Assembly: GCF_026262575.1 (NCBI RefSeq)
Contig: NZ_JAPKFL010000030.1
Location: forward strand, 1-64,000
Reading direction: 5' to 3'
Length of the DNA stretch: 64,000 bases
Source of the DNA: Streptomyces marinisediminis
GTDB lineage: Bacteria; Actinomycetota; Actinomycetes; Streptomycetales; Streptomycetaceae
Of the stretch, positions 47,614 through 56,483 are shown in pieces. Positions within the stretch are counted from its first letter, which is position 1. Each line of letters opens with the position of its first letter. Both the position numbers and the translations under genes were made by a program. Under the pieces are notes generated by a model. It saw only the letters and a list, made by a program, of their open reading frames with translations, was not told the origin of the DNA and ran no database searches.

Positions 47614-48651
47614 GTGCGACGGCCTGCTGACGACGCCATGGGCTTCTCCCTTTCCGGGGCCGCGCTGGGTTACCTGTGCGACGTCCTCGTCGGCGATCCG
47701 CGCCGTGGGCACCCCGTCGCCGCGTTCGGCCGGGCGGCCGGTGCCGCCGAGCGCCTGCTGTGGCGGGACGGTCGGGCGTCCGGCGTGCTGCACACCGCGC
47801 TGTGCGTCGGCGGGGTGGGCGCTGGCGCCGCCGCGCTGGGCCGGCTCGCGCGCCGGCTGCCCGCGCCGCGGGCCTGCGACGCCGCGCTGAGCGCCGCCGT
47901 CACCTGGTCCGCGCTCGGCGGCACCTCGCTCGCCCGCGAGGCCCGGGCGATCGGGGCCGCGCTGGCCCGCGGGGACGTCGCGGCCGCCCGCGCGCGGCTG
48001 CCGCACCTGTGCGGGCGGGACCCGCAGGGGCTGGACGCCGACGGCATCGCGCGGGCGGTGGTGGAGTCGGTCGCCGAGAACACCTCCGACGCCGTGGTGG
48101 GCGCCCTGGTGTGGGGCGGGCTCGCGGGCGTGCCGGGGGTGGCCGCGTTCCGGGCCGTCAACACGCTGGACGCCATGGTGGGCCACCGTTCACCGCGCTA
48201 CCGGCGCTTCGGCTGGGCCGCCGCCCGGCTGGACGACGTCGCCGGGTGGCCGGGGTCGCGGCTGACCGCCGCGCTCGCCGTGCTGTGCGGCCCCGACCCG
48301 GCCGCCGCCCGCGCGGCCTGGCGGGCCGACGCGCGCCGCCACCCCTCCCCCAACGCGGGCCCGGTGGAGGCCGCGTTCGCGGGCGCGCTCGGCGTCCGGC
48401 TCGGCGGCACCCTGGCCTACGGCGGCCGAGTGGAGCACCGGCCCGTGCTGAACGGCGCCGGGCGTGCGGTCGCGGTGGCGGACGTCGAGCGGGCGGTGCG
48501 GCTCTCCCGGCGCGTGGGCGCCCTCGCACTGGGCGCCGCGCTGGCCGCGCACGCGGCGGGCCGGGCGGCCGGGCGGGCGGCGAGCCGGGCCGGGCAGCGG
48601 CCGGCGCACCAGAGGGCGGACCGGGCGAGGAGGCGACATGGCGGGCGGTGA
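47614..48651 (+). CDS. cobD: Adenosylcobinamide-phosphate synthase CbiB/CobD
   Basis: 345-aa integral membrane enzyme that attaches the (R)-1-amino-2-propanol (phosphate) arm to adenosylcobyric acid. Family marks are GDPRRGHPVAAFGR, VVESVAENTSDAVVGALVWGGLAG and NTLDAMVGHRSPRYRRFGWAAARLDDVA. The last about 40 residues are Arg/Ala-rich and reach into the cobQ gene. The start is GTG at 47614 or ATG at 47638; neither has a strong SD, so coupling to an upstream 22-codon ORF is possible. It is the first gene of the operon. Confidence 0.92.
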   Translation: MRRPADDAMGFSLSGAALGYLCDVLVGDPRRGHPVAAFGRAAGAAERLLWRDGRASGVLHTALCVGGVGAGAAALGRLARRLPAPRACDAALSAAVTWSALGGTSLAREARAIGAALARGDVAAARARLPHLCGRDPQGLDADGIARAVVESVAENTSDAVVGALVWGGLAGVPGVAAFRAVNTLDAMVGHRSPRYRRFGWAAARLDDVAGWPGSRLTAALAVLCGPDPAAARAAWRADARRHPSPNAGPVEAAFAGALGVRLGGTLAYGGRVEHRPVLNGAGRAVAVADVERAVRLSRRVGALALGAALAAHAAGRAAGRAASRAGQRPAHQRADRARRRHGGR

Positions 48652-50164
48652 GCGGCCCGGTGGTGCGCTGCTGGTGGCGGGCACCACCTCGGACGCGGGC
48701 AAGAGCGTCGTCACGGCGGGCATCTGCCGCTGGCTGGCACGGCGCGGGGTGAAGGTCGCGCCGTTCAAGGCGCAGAACATGTCCCTGAACTCCTTCGTCA
48801 CCCGGGAGGGCGCGGAGATCGGGCGGGCGCAGGCCATGCAGGCCGCCGCCGCCCGGGTGGAGCCGAGCGCGCTGATGAACCCGGTGCTGCTCAAGCCCGG
48901 TGGCGACCGCACGAGCCAGGTGGTGCTGCTGGGCCGGCCGGTGGGCGAGATGAGCGCGCGCGGCTACCACGGCGGGCGCGGCGCCGAGCTGCTGGGCACC
49001 GTCACCGACTGCCTCGCCGAGCTGCGGCGCGGCCACGACGCGGTGATCTGCGAGGGCGCGGGCAGCCCGGCCGAGATCAACCTGCGCCGCACCGACATCG
49101 TCAACATGGCGCTCGCCCGGGCGGCCCGGATGCCGGTGGTCGTCGTCGGGGACATCGACCGGGGCGGGGTGTTCGCGTCGTTCTTCGGCACCACGGCCCT
49201 GCTGTCGGCCGCCGACCAGGCGCTGGTGGCCGGGTACGTGGTGAACAAGTTCCGCGGGGACGTCTCGCTCCTGGAGCCGGGCCTGGAGATGCTGGGACGG
49301 CTCACCGGGCGGCCGACGCTGGGCGTGCTGCCGCACCGGCACGGGCTGGGCATCGACGAGGAGGACGGTCTGCGGGTCTCGCTGCGCGGCACCGTGCGCG
49401 AGTCGGCCACCGCGCCACCGCACGGCGCCGAGGTGCTGCGGGTGGTGGTGCTCCCGGTGCCGCTGATGTCGAACTTCACCGACATCGACGCGCTGGCCGC
49501 CGAGCCCGGGGTGCTCGTGCGCTTCGGCGACCGTCCCGAGGAGCTGGCCGACGCCGACCTGGTCGTCGTCCCCGGCACCCGCGGCACCGTCGGCGCGCTG
49601 CGCTGGCTGCACGCGCGCGGGCTGGCCGCCGAGCTGGCCCGGCGCGCCGCCGCCGGACGACCCGTGCTGGGCCTGTGCGGCGGCTTCCAACTGCTGGGCG
49701 AGCGCATCGAGGACGACGTCGAGTCGCGGGCCGGGGTGGTGGACGGCCTCGGGCTGCTGCCGGTGCGCGTGCGCTTCCACCGCGACAAGACCCTCGCCCG
49801 GCCGTCCGGGCGGGCGCTGGGCGAGCCGGTGACGGGCTACGAGATCCACCACGGGGTCGCCGAGGTGCTGGGCGGCGAGGCGTTCCTGGACGGCTGCCGG
49901 GTGGGCGCGGTGTGGGGCACCCACTGGCACGGCTCGCTGGAGAGCGACGCCTTCCGCCGCGCGTTCCTGCGCCGCGTCGCCGCCGACGCGGGCCGCGCTT
50001 TCGTGCCCGCTCCGGACACCGCCTTCGCCGACCTGCGGGAAGAACAGCTCGACCGGCTGGGCGACCTGATCGAAGAACATGCCGACACCGCGGCCCTGCT
50101 GCGACTCATCGAGGACGGCGCCCCGGCGGGGCTGCCGTTCGTACCGCCGGGAGCACCCTCATGA
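48638..50164 (+). CDS. cobQ: Cobyric acid synthase CobQ
   Basis: 508-aa glutamine amidotransferase that amidates positions b, d, e and g of adenosylcobyrinic acid a,c-diamide. The N-terminal ATPase domain has GTTSDAGKSVVTAG (15-28), PFKAQNMSLNSFVT, and EGAGSPAEINLR. The C-terminal GATase domain has the nucleophile C347 in VLGLCGGFQLLG and the His in GYEIHHG. ATG 48638 lies within the end of cobD (14-bp overlap) with GCGAGGAGG upstream, so it is coupled. Its own stop overlaps cobN (ATGA). Confidence 0.96.
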   Translation: MAGGERPGGALLVAGTTSDAGKSVVTAGICRWLARRGVKVAPFKAQNMSLNSFVTREGAEIGRAQAMQAAAARVEPSALMNPVLLKPGGDRTSQVVLLGRPVGEMSARGYHGGRGAELLGTVTDCLAELRRGHDAVICEGAGSPAEINLRRTDIVNMALARAARMPVVVVGDIDRGGVFASFFGTTALLSAADQALVAGYVVNKFRGDVSLLEPGLEMLGRLTGRPTLGVLPHRHGLGIDEEDGLRVSLRGTVRESATAPPHGAEVLRVVVLPVPLMSNFTDIDALAAEPGVLVRFGDRPEELADADLVVVPGTRGTVGALRWLHARGLAAELARRAAAGRPVLGLCGGFQLLGERIEDDVESRAGVVDGLGLLPVRVRFHRDKTLARPSGRALGEPVTGYEIHHGVAEVLGGEAFLDGCRVGAVWGTHWHGSLESDAFRRAFLRRVAADAGRAFVPAPDTAFADLREEQLDRLGDLIEEHADTAALLRLIEDGAPAGLPFVPPGAPS

Positions 50165-53100
50165 GCACCGTACTGCTGCTGTCCACCGCCGACACCGACC
50201 TGCTGGCGGCGCGCGCGTCCGGCGCGTCCTACCGCATCGCCAACCCCACCCGCGTCGACGCCGCCGAGGACCTGCCCGCGCTGCTGGAGGGCGCCGACGT
50301 CGCCGTCGTGCGGCTGCTGGGCGGCAAGCGGGCCTGGGAGGAGGGGCTGGCCGCGCTGCGCCGGGCGGGCGTGCCCACCGTGCTGCTGGGCGGCGAGTCC
50401 GTGCCGGACGCGGAGCTGATGGCCGAGTCCAGCGTGCCCGCGGGCGTGGTGGCCGAGGCGCTGCGCTACCTGGTCGAGGGCGGCCCGGGCAACCTCGCGG
50501 AGCTGGCCCGCTTCCTGTCCGACACCGTGCTGCTGACCGGCGAGGGGTTCGCGCCGCCCGCGTCGATGCCCGAGTACGGGGTGCGCGGGGAGCGGCGCCG
50601 CGAGCCGGGCCGGCCCACCGTGGGCGTGCTGTTCTACCGGGCCCACCAGCTCTCCGGCAACACCGCGTTCGTTGACGCGCTGTGCGAGGCGATCGAGGAG
50701 CGCGGCGGCAACGCGCTGCCGGTGTTCTGCGGTTCGCTGCGCGGCGCCGACCCGGGGCTGTACGAGCTGCTGGGCGGCGTGGACGCGCTGGTGACCACCG
50801 TGCTCGCGGCCGGCGGCACCCGGGCGTCGGACGCCAGCGCGGGCGGCGACGACGAGACGTGGGACATCGGCGCCCTGGCCGAGCTGGACGTGCCGCTGCT
50901 GCAGGGGCTGTGCCTGACGACGTCGCGCAAGGCGTGGGAGGAGTCCGACGCGGCGCTCTCCCCCATGGACGCGGCGATGCAGGTGGCCATCCCGGAGTTC
51001 GACGGACGCGTCGTCACCGTGCCGTTCTCCTTCAAGGAGGAGGGCCCCGACGGCATCCCGCTGTACGTGGCGGACGCCGAGCGGGCCCGCCGGGTCGCCG
51101 GGATCGCGGTGCGGCACGCCGCGCTGCGGCACCGGCCGAACGCCGAGAAGAAGCTGGGGCTGGTCTTCACCGCCTACCCGACCAAGCACTCGCGCGTGGG
51201 CAACGCGGTGGGCCTGGACACCCCGGCGTCGGCGGTGCGGCTGCTGGACGCGCTGCGGGAGGCCGGGTACGCGGTCGACGGCTACCCGGCGGAGGGGGAC
51301 GAGCTGATCCACCGGCTGATCCACGCGGGCGGCCACGACGTCGAGTGGCTGACGCAGGAGCAGCTCGCGGCGGCGCCGGCGCGGGTGCCGCTGGCGGACT
51401 ACCGAGAGTGGTTCGCCACGCTCGACCCGGGGCTGCGCGAGGCGATGCTGGAGCACTGGGGCGAGCCGCCGGGCTCGCTGTACGTGGACGGCGACGACAT
51501 CGTCCTGGCCTCCCTGGAGTTCGGCAACGTCGTGGTGATGATCCAGCCGCCGCGCGGCTTCGGGGAGAACCCCATCGCCATCTACCACGACCCCGACATG
51601 CCGCCCTCGCACCACTACCTGGCCGCCTACCGCTGGCTGGAGCAGACCTGGGGCGCGGACGCGGTGGTGCACCTGGGCAAGCACGGCACCATGGAGTGGC
51701 TGCCGGGCAAGGGGCTCGGCCTGTCCGCCGGCTGCGCGCCCGACGCGGTCCTGGGCGACCTGCCGCTGGTCTACCCCTTCATCGTCAACGACCCGGGCGA
51801 GGGCACCCAGGCCAAGCGGCGCGGTCACGCCACCGTCGTGGACCACCTGGTGCCGCCGATGGCGCGCGCCGACTCCTACGGCGACCTGGCCAAGCTGGAG
51901 CAGTTGCTCGACGAGTACGCCCTCGTGTGCGACCTGGACCCGGCCAAGGCACCGGCCGTGCGCGGCCAGATCTGGACGCTGGTGCGGGCCGCCGAGCTCC
52001 ACCACGACCTGCACGTGGACGAGCAGCCGGACGAGGACGAGTTCGACGACTTCGTCATGCACATCGACGGCTGGCTGTGCGAGATCAAGGACGTGCAGAT
52101 CCGCGACGGGCTGCACGTCCTGGGCGGCGCGCCGACCGGCGAGCCCCGGGTCAACCTGGCGCTGGCGGTGCTGCGCTCGGCGCAGGTGTGGGGCGGCGTC
52201 GGCGGCGCCCTGCCGGGGCTGCGGGCGGCGCTGGCCGCCCACTTCGGGCTGCACGAGCAGACGCTGCTGGCCGAGCCGGGCGCGCGCGTGGCGGTGCCCG
52301 CGGCGCTGACGGCGCTGGCCGACGGCCCGGCGCGCACGGCGTCCGACGCGATCGACCTGCTGGAGCACCTGGCGCGGCGGCTGGCCGAGGCGATGGAGGC
52401 GGCCGACTGGGCACCGGGCAGCGCCGCGGCCACCGTGCGGGACGTGCTCGGCGCCGACGTGCGCGACGCGGTGCGGGTGCTGGAGTTCGCGGGCGAGGAG
52501 GTCGCCCCCCGGCTGGCGCGGACGACCGACGAGATCGGCAACGTGCTGCACGCGCTGCGGGGCGGCTACGTCCCGGCCGGCCCGTCCGGCTCCCCGACGC
52601 GCGGGCTGGTCAACGTGCTGCCCACGGGCCGCAACTTCTACTCCGTGGACCCCAAGGCGATCCCGTCGAAGCTGTCGTGGGAGGTGGGCACGGCGCTCGC
52701 GGACTCCCTGCTGGCCCGGCACCTCGCGGACCAGGGCCACTACCCGAGGTCGGTGGGCCTGACGGTGTGGGGCACCTCGTGCATGCGCACGCAGGGCGAC
52801 GACATCGCCGAGATCCTGGCCCTGCTGGGCTGCCGCCCGGTGTGGGACGACGCCTCGCGCCGGGTGACCGGCTTCGAGGTCGTGCCGCTGGAGGAGCTGG
52901 GGCGGCCGCGCATCGACGTCACCGTGCGCATCTCCGGCTTCTTCCGCGACGCGTTCCCGCACGTGGTGGGGCTGGTGGACGACGCGGTGCGCGCGGTCGC
53001 GGAGCTGGACGAGCCCGCGGAGTCCAACTACGTGCGCGCCCACGCCGACGCGGACACCGCCGAGCACGGCGACCGGCGCCGGGCCACGGCCCGCGTCTTC

Positions 53101-53814
53101 GGCTCCAAGCCGGGCGCGTACGGCGCCGGTCTGCTGCCGCTGATCGACGCCCGCAACTGGCGCTCGGACGCCGATCTGGCCGAGGTGTACGCGGTGTGGG
53201 GCGGTTACGCCTACGGCCGCGGGCTGGACGGCCGTCCGGCGCGCGGCGACATGGAGGCGGCGTTCCGGCGCATCCAGGTGGCGGCCAAGAACGTGGACAC
53301 CCGCGAGCACGACCTGGTGGACGCCGACGACTACTTCCAGTACCACGGCGGCATGGTGGCCATGGTGCGCCACCTGACGGGCGACTCCCCGCAGGCGTAC
53401 GTGGGCGACAGCGCGGTGCCCGAGCAGGTCAAGACGCGCACGCTCGGGGAGGAGACGCACCGCGTCTTCCGCGCCCGGGTGGTCAACCCGCGCTGGATGG
53501 CCGCGATGCGGCGGCACGGCTACAAGGGCGCCTTCGAGATGGCCGCCACCGTGGACTACCTGTTCGGCTACGACGCCACGGCGGGCGTCGTGGACGACTG
53601 GATGTACGAGAAGCTGGCCGCCGAGTACGTCTTCGACGCCGAGAACCGGGACTTCATGAAGAAGTCCAACCCCTGGGCGCTGCGCGGCATCACCGAGCGC
53701 CTGCTGGAAGCCGCCGACCGCGAGCTGTGGGCGGAGCCGGACGCGCAGACCCTGGACCGGCTGCGCCAGACCTACCTCGAACTCGAAGGTGACCTGGAAG
53801 GAGACGACGCATGA
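50161..53814 (+). CDS. cobN: Cobaltochelatase subunit CobN
   Basis: 1217-aa large subunit of the aerobic, ATP-dependent cobalt chelatase that inserts Co(II) into hydrogenobyrinic acid a,c-diamide. Family segments seen: LSGNTAFVDALCEAIEERGG, TAYPTKHSRVGNAVGLDTP, HLGKHGTMEWLPGKGLGLS, NVLPTGRNFYSVDPKAIPS and RGYKGAFEMA-type AMRRHGYKGAFEMAATVDY. It is similar to BchH/ChlH of magnesium chelatase. The ATPase partners should be the domains of the fused protein encoded next. ATGA overlaps on both sides. Confidence 0.97.
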   Translation: MSTVLLLSTADTDLLAARASGASYRIANPTRVDAAEDLPALLEGADVAVVRLLGGKRAWEEGLAALRRAGVPTVLLGGESVPDAELMAESSVPAGVVAEALRYLVEGGPGNLAELARFLSDTVLLTGEGFAPPASMPEYGVRGERRREPGRPTVGVLFYRAHQLSGNTAFVDALCEAIEERGGNALPVFCGSLRGADPGLYELLGGVDALVTTVLAAGGTRASDASAGGDDETWDIGALAELDVPLLQGLCLTTSRKAWEESDAALSPMDAAMQVAIPEFDGRVVTVPFSFKEEGPDGIPLYVADAERARRVAGIAVRHAALRHRPNAEKKLGLVFTAYPTKHSRVGNAVGLDTPASAVRLLDALREAGYAVDGYPAEGDELIHRLIHAGGHDVEWLTQEQLAAAPARVPLADYREWFATLDPGLREAMLEHWGEPPGSLYVDGDDIVLASLEFGNVVVMIQPPRGFGENPIAIYHDPDMPPSHHYLAAYRWLEQTWGADAVVHLGKHGTMEWLPGKGLGLSAGCAPDAVLGDLPLVYPFIVNDPGEGTQAKRRGHATVVDHLVPPMARADSYGDLAKLEQLLDEYALVCDLDPAKAPAVRGQIWTLVRAAELHHDLHVDEQPDEDEFDDFVMHIDGWLCEIKDVQIRDGLHVLGGAPTGEPRVNLALAVLRSAQVWGGVGGALPGLRAALAAHFGLHEQTLLAEPGARVAVPAALTALADGPARTASDAIDLLEHLARRLAEAMEAADWAPGSAAATVRDVLGADVRDAVRVLEFAGEEVAPRLARTTDEIGNVLHALRGGYVPAGPSGSPTRGLVNVLPTGRNFYSVDPKAIPSKLSWEVGTALADSLLARHLADQGHYPRSVGLTVWGTSCMRTQGDDIAEILALLGCRPVWDDASRRVTGFEVVPLEELGRPRIDVTVRISGFFRDAFPHVVGLVDDAVRAVAELDEPAESNYVRAHADADTAEHGDRRRATARVFGSKPGAYGAGLLPLIDARNWRSDADLAEVYAVWGGYAYGRGLDGRPARGDMEAAFRRIQVAAKNVDTREHDLVDADDYFQYHGGMVAMVRHLTGDSPQAYVGDSAVPEQVKTRTLGEETHRVFRARVVNPRWMAAMRRHGYKGAFEMAATVDYLFGYDATAGVVDDWMYEKLAAEYVFDAENRDFMKKSNPWALRGITERLLEAADRELWAEPDAQTLDRLRQTYLELEGDLEGDDA

Positions 53815-55883
53815 GCACTCCGTACCCGTTCACCGGCATCGTCGGCATGGACGACCTGCGGCTCGGGCTGCTGCTGAACGCCGTGTCACCCGCGATCGGC
53901 GGGGTGCTCGTGCGCGGCGAGAAGGGCACCGCCAAGTCGACGGCGGTCCGGGCGCTGGCGGCGCTGCTGCCGGAGCTGGAGGTCGTGCGCGGCTGCCGGT
54001 TCTCCTGCGACCCGGCCGCGCCCGACCCCGCCTGCCCCGACGGGCCGCACGAGGCGGACGCCGGGCAGCGGCGGCCCGCGCGCATGGTGGAGCTGCCGGT
54101 GGGCGCCTCCGAGGACCGGCTGGTGGGCGCGCTGGACATCGAGCGGGCGCTCGCGGAGGGCGTGAAGGCCTTCGAGCCGGGCCTGCTGGCGGACGCGCAC
54201 CGCGGCGTGCTGTACGTGGACGAGGTGAACCTGCTGCACGACCACCTCGTGGACCTGCTGCTGGACGCCGCCGCCATGGGCGCCTCCTACGTCGAACGCG
54301 AGGGCGTCTCGGTGCGGCACGCCGCGCGGTTCCTGCTCGTGGGCACGATGAACCCCGAGGAGGGCGAGCTGCGCCCGCAGTTGCTGGACCGCTTCGGGCT
54401 CACCGTGGAGGTGGCCGCCTCCCGGGAGACCGAGGAGCGCGTGGAGGTGGTGCGGCGCCGGCTGGCCTACGACGCCGACCCGGCCGCCTTCGCCGCGCGC
54501 TGGGCCGCCGAGGAGCGCGCGCTGCGCGAGCGCGTCGCCGCGGCCCGCGCGCTGCTGCCGCACGTCGTGCTGGGTGACGCCGCGCTGCGGCAGATCGCCG
54601 CGACCTGTGCCGCGTTCGAGGTGGACGGCATGCGGGCGGACATCGTGATGGCCCGCACCGCCACCGCGCTGGCCGCCTGGGCGAACCGCACCGACGTGCT
54701 GGCCGAGGACGTGCGCCAGGCGGCGCTGCTGGCCCTCCCCCACCGCAGGCGCCGCAATCCCTTCGACGCGCCGGGGCTGGACGAGGACAAGCTCGACCAG
54801 ACCCTGGAGCAGCACGGCGGCGCCGACGACGACCCGGACCCCGACGGCCCGGACGGCGGCCCGGGGGGCAGCCCGGACGACGGTTCGGACGGCGGCCCGG
54901 ACGGCGGCCCGGACGACGGTGGCCCCGGCGACGGCGGTCCGGACGGGGGCGGGCAGCCGCCGGGCGGCGACGACCGGGCGCAGGACGCCCCCCGACCGCC
55001 GGCGCGGCAGCCGCACGGCGACCAGGAGGAGCAGGGCGCCCACGGCGGCGCGGGCGAGCGCGCCCCGGCCCCGGCCGCCGAGCCGTTCGCGGCGCGCACC
55101 CTGTCCGTGCCGGGCGTCGGCGAGGGCGCGGCCGGACGGCGCTCGCGGGCCCGCACCGCGCAGGGCCGCACCACCGGCGCCCGCCGCCCGCACGGGGCGC
55201 TGGGGAAGCTGCACCTGGCCGCGACCGTGCAGGCCGCGGCGCCGCACCAGCGGGCCAGGGGCCGCCGCGGCACCGGGCTGCTCGTGCGGCGCGACGATCT
55301 GCGCGAGGCGGTGCGCGAGGGCCGGGAGTCCAACCTGGTGCTGTTCGTGGTGGACGCCTCCGGTTCGATGGCGGCCCGGCAGCGGATGAGCGCGGTCAAG
55401 GGCGCCGTGCTGTCCCTGCTGCTGGACGCCTACCAGCGCCGCGACAAGGTGGGCATGGTCACCTTCAGGGGCGCGGACGCCGAGGTGGCGCTGCCGCCGA
55501 CGTCGTCGGTGGACGCGGCCGCCGCCCGCCTGGAGTCGCTGCCCACCGGGGGCCGCACCCCGCTGGCCGCCGGGCTGCTGCGCGCCCGCGAGGTGCTGCG
55601 CGTGGAGCGCCTGCGCGACCCGGCGCGCCGTCCGCTGCTCGTGGCCGTCACCGACGGCCGGGCCACCGGCGGGCCGGAGCCCGTGGCGCGGGCGCAGCGG
55701 GCCGGCGGGCTGCTGGCGGCGGAGGGCACGGCCTCGGTCGTGGTGGACTGCGAGTCCGGGCCGGTGCGGCTCGGGCTGGCCGCCGAACTCGCCCGGGCCC
55801 TGGGGGGCCCGGCGGTGACGTTGCGGGAGTTGCGCGCGGACGCGGTGTCCGCGCTGGTCGAGGATGTGCGGAGGGCTGCGTAA
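53811..55883 (+). CDS. ChlI-ChlD fusion, cobaltochelatase ATPase subunit
   Basis: 690-aa fusion. The N-terminal AAA+ domain (about 1-320, ChlI/BchI-like) has Walker A GEKGTAKST (36-44), Walker B VLYVDEVNLL and the sensor LVGTMNPEEG. A long acidic Asp/Gly/Pro-rich linker (about 325-385) follows, with further low complexity to about 450. The C-terminal von Willebrand A domain has the MIDAS motif DASGS (515-519). It is the motor for CobN in this operon, in place of separate CobS and CobT. Such fusions are usual in actinobacteria. ATG in the cobN stop; its TAA overlaps cobO (TAATG). Confidence 0.93.
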   Translation: MSTPYPFTGIVGMDDLRLGLLLNAVSPAIGGVLVRGEKGTAKSTAVRALAALLPELEVVRGCRFSCDPAAPDPACPDGPHEADAGQRRPARMVELPVGASEDRLVGALDIERALAEGVKAFEPGLLADAHRGVLYVDEVNLLHDHLVDLLLDAAAMGASYVEREGVSVRHAARFLLVGTMNPEEGELRPQLLDRFGLTVEVAASRETEERVEVVRRRLAYDADPAAFAARWAAEERALRERVAAARALLPHVVLGDAALRQIAATCAAFEVDGMRADIVMARTATALAAWANRTDVLAEDVRQAALLALPHRRRRNPFDAPGLDEDKLDQTLEQHGGADDDPDPDGPDGGPGGSPDDGSDGGPDGGPDDGGPGDGGPDGGGQPPGGDDRAQDAPRPPARQPHGDQEEQGAHGGAGERAPAPAAEPFAARTLSVPGVGEGAAGRRSRARTAQGRTTGARRPHGALGKLHLAATVQAAAPHQRARGRRGTGLLVRRDDLREAVREGRESNLVLFVVDASGSMAARQRMSAVKGAVLSLLLDAYQRRDKVGMVTFRGADAEVALPPTSSVDAAAARLESLPTGGRTPLAAGLLRAREVLRVERLRDPARRPLLVAVTDGRATGGPEPVARAQRAGGLLAAEGTASVVVDCESGPVRLGLAAELARALGGPAVTLRELRADAVSALVEDVRRAA

Positions 55884-56479
55884 TGCCGCAGGGCAAACCG
55901 AGTGTGGTGCCCGACGACGGGCTGACGACGCGGCAGCGGCGGAACCGCCCGCTGGTCGCGGTGCACACCGGCGTGGGCAAGGGCAAGTCGACGGCGGCGT
56001 TCGGGCTGGCGCTGCGGGCGTGGAACCAGGGCTGGCCGATCGGGGTGTTCCAGTTCGTCAAGTCGGCGAAGTGGAAGGTCGGCGAGGAGCGCGCGCTGCG
56101 GGTGCTGGGGGCCTCCGGCGAGGGCGGCACCGTGGCCTGGCACAAGATGGGCGAGGGCTGGTCGTGGGTGCAGCGCTCCCTGGAGACCAGTGAGGAGGCC
56201 GCGCGCGAGGGCTGGGAGCAGGTCAAGCGCGACCTGGCCGCCGAGACCTACCGGCTGTACGTGCTGGACGAGTTCGCCTACCCGATGCACTGGGGCTGGG
56301 TGGACACCGCCGAGGTCGTCTCCGTGCTGCGGGAGCGCCCGGGCAGCCAGCACGTCGTCATCACCGGGCGCAACGCGCCGGCCGAGCTGGTCGACGCGGC
56401 CGACCTGGTGACGGAGATGGGCAAGGTCAAGCACCCGATGGACGCCGGCCAAAAGGGCCAGCGGGGCATCGAGTGGTGA
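55883..56479 (+). CDS. cobO: Cob(I)yrinic acid a,c-diamide adenosyltransferase CobO
   Basis: 198-aa CobO/BtuR-type adenosyltransferase that transfers the 5'-deoxyadenosyl group from ATP to cobalt. The ATP-binding motif is GVGKGKST (30-37). Further family signatures are FQFVKSAKWKVGEERAL, YVLDEFAYPMHWGW and VVITGRNAPAELVDAADLVTEM. The ATG starts in the chlID stop (TAATG). The gene ends four bases before cobB. Confidence 0.96.
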   Translation: MPQGKPSVVPDDGLTTRQRRNRPLVAVHTGVGKGKSTAAFGLALRAWNQGWPIGVFQFVKSAKWKVGEERALRVLGASGEGGTVAWHKMGEGWSWVQRSLETSEEAAREGWEQVKRDLAAETYRLYVLDEFAYPMHWGWVDTAEVVSVLRERPGSQHVVITGRNAPAELVDAADLVTEMGKVKHPMDAGQKGQRGIEW

Positions 56480-56483
56480 TCGC

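Noticed and set aside
49837..53517. A minus-strand open frame of about 1220 codons opposite cobN
   Set aside because: Antisense by-product of codon bias in cobN; composition is Arg/His/Gln/Val-rich without any domain.
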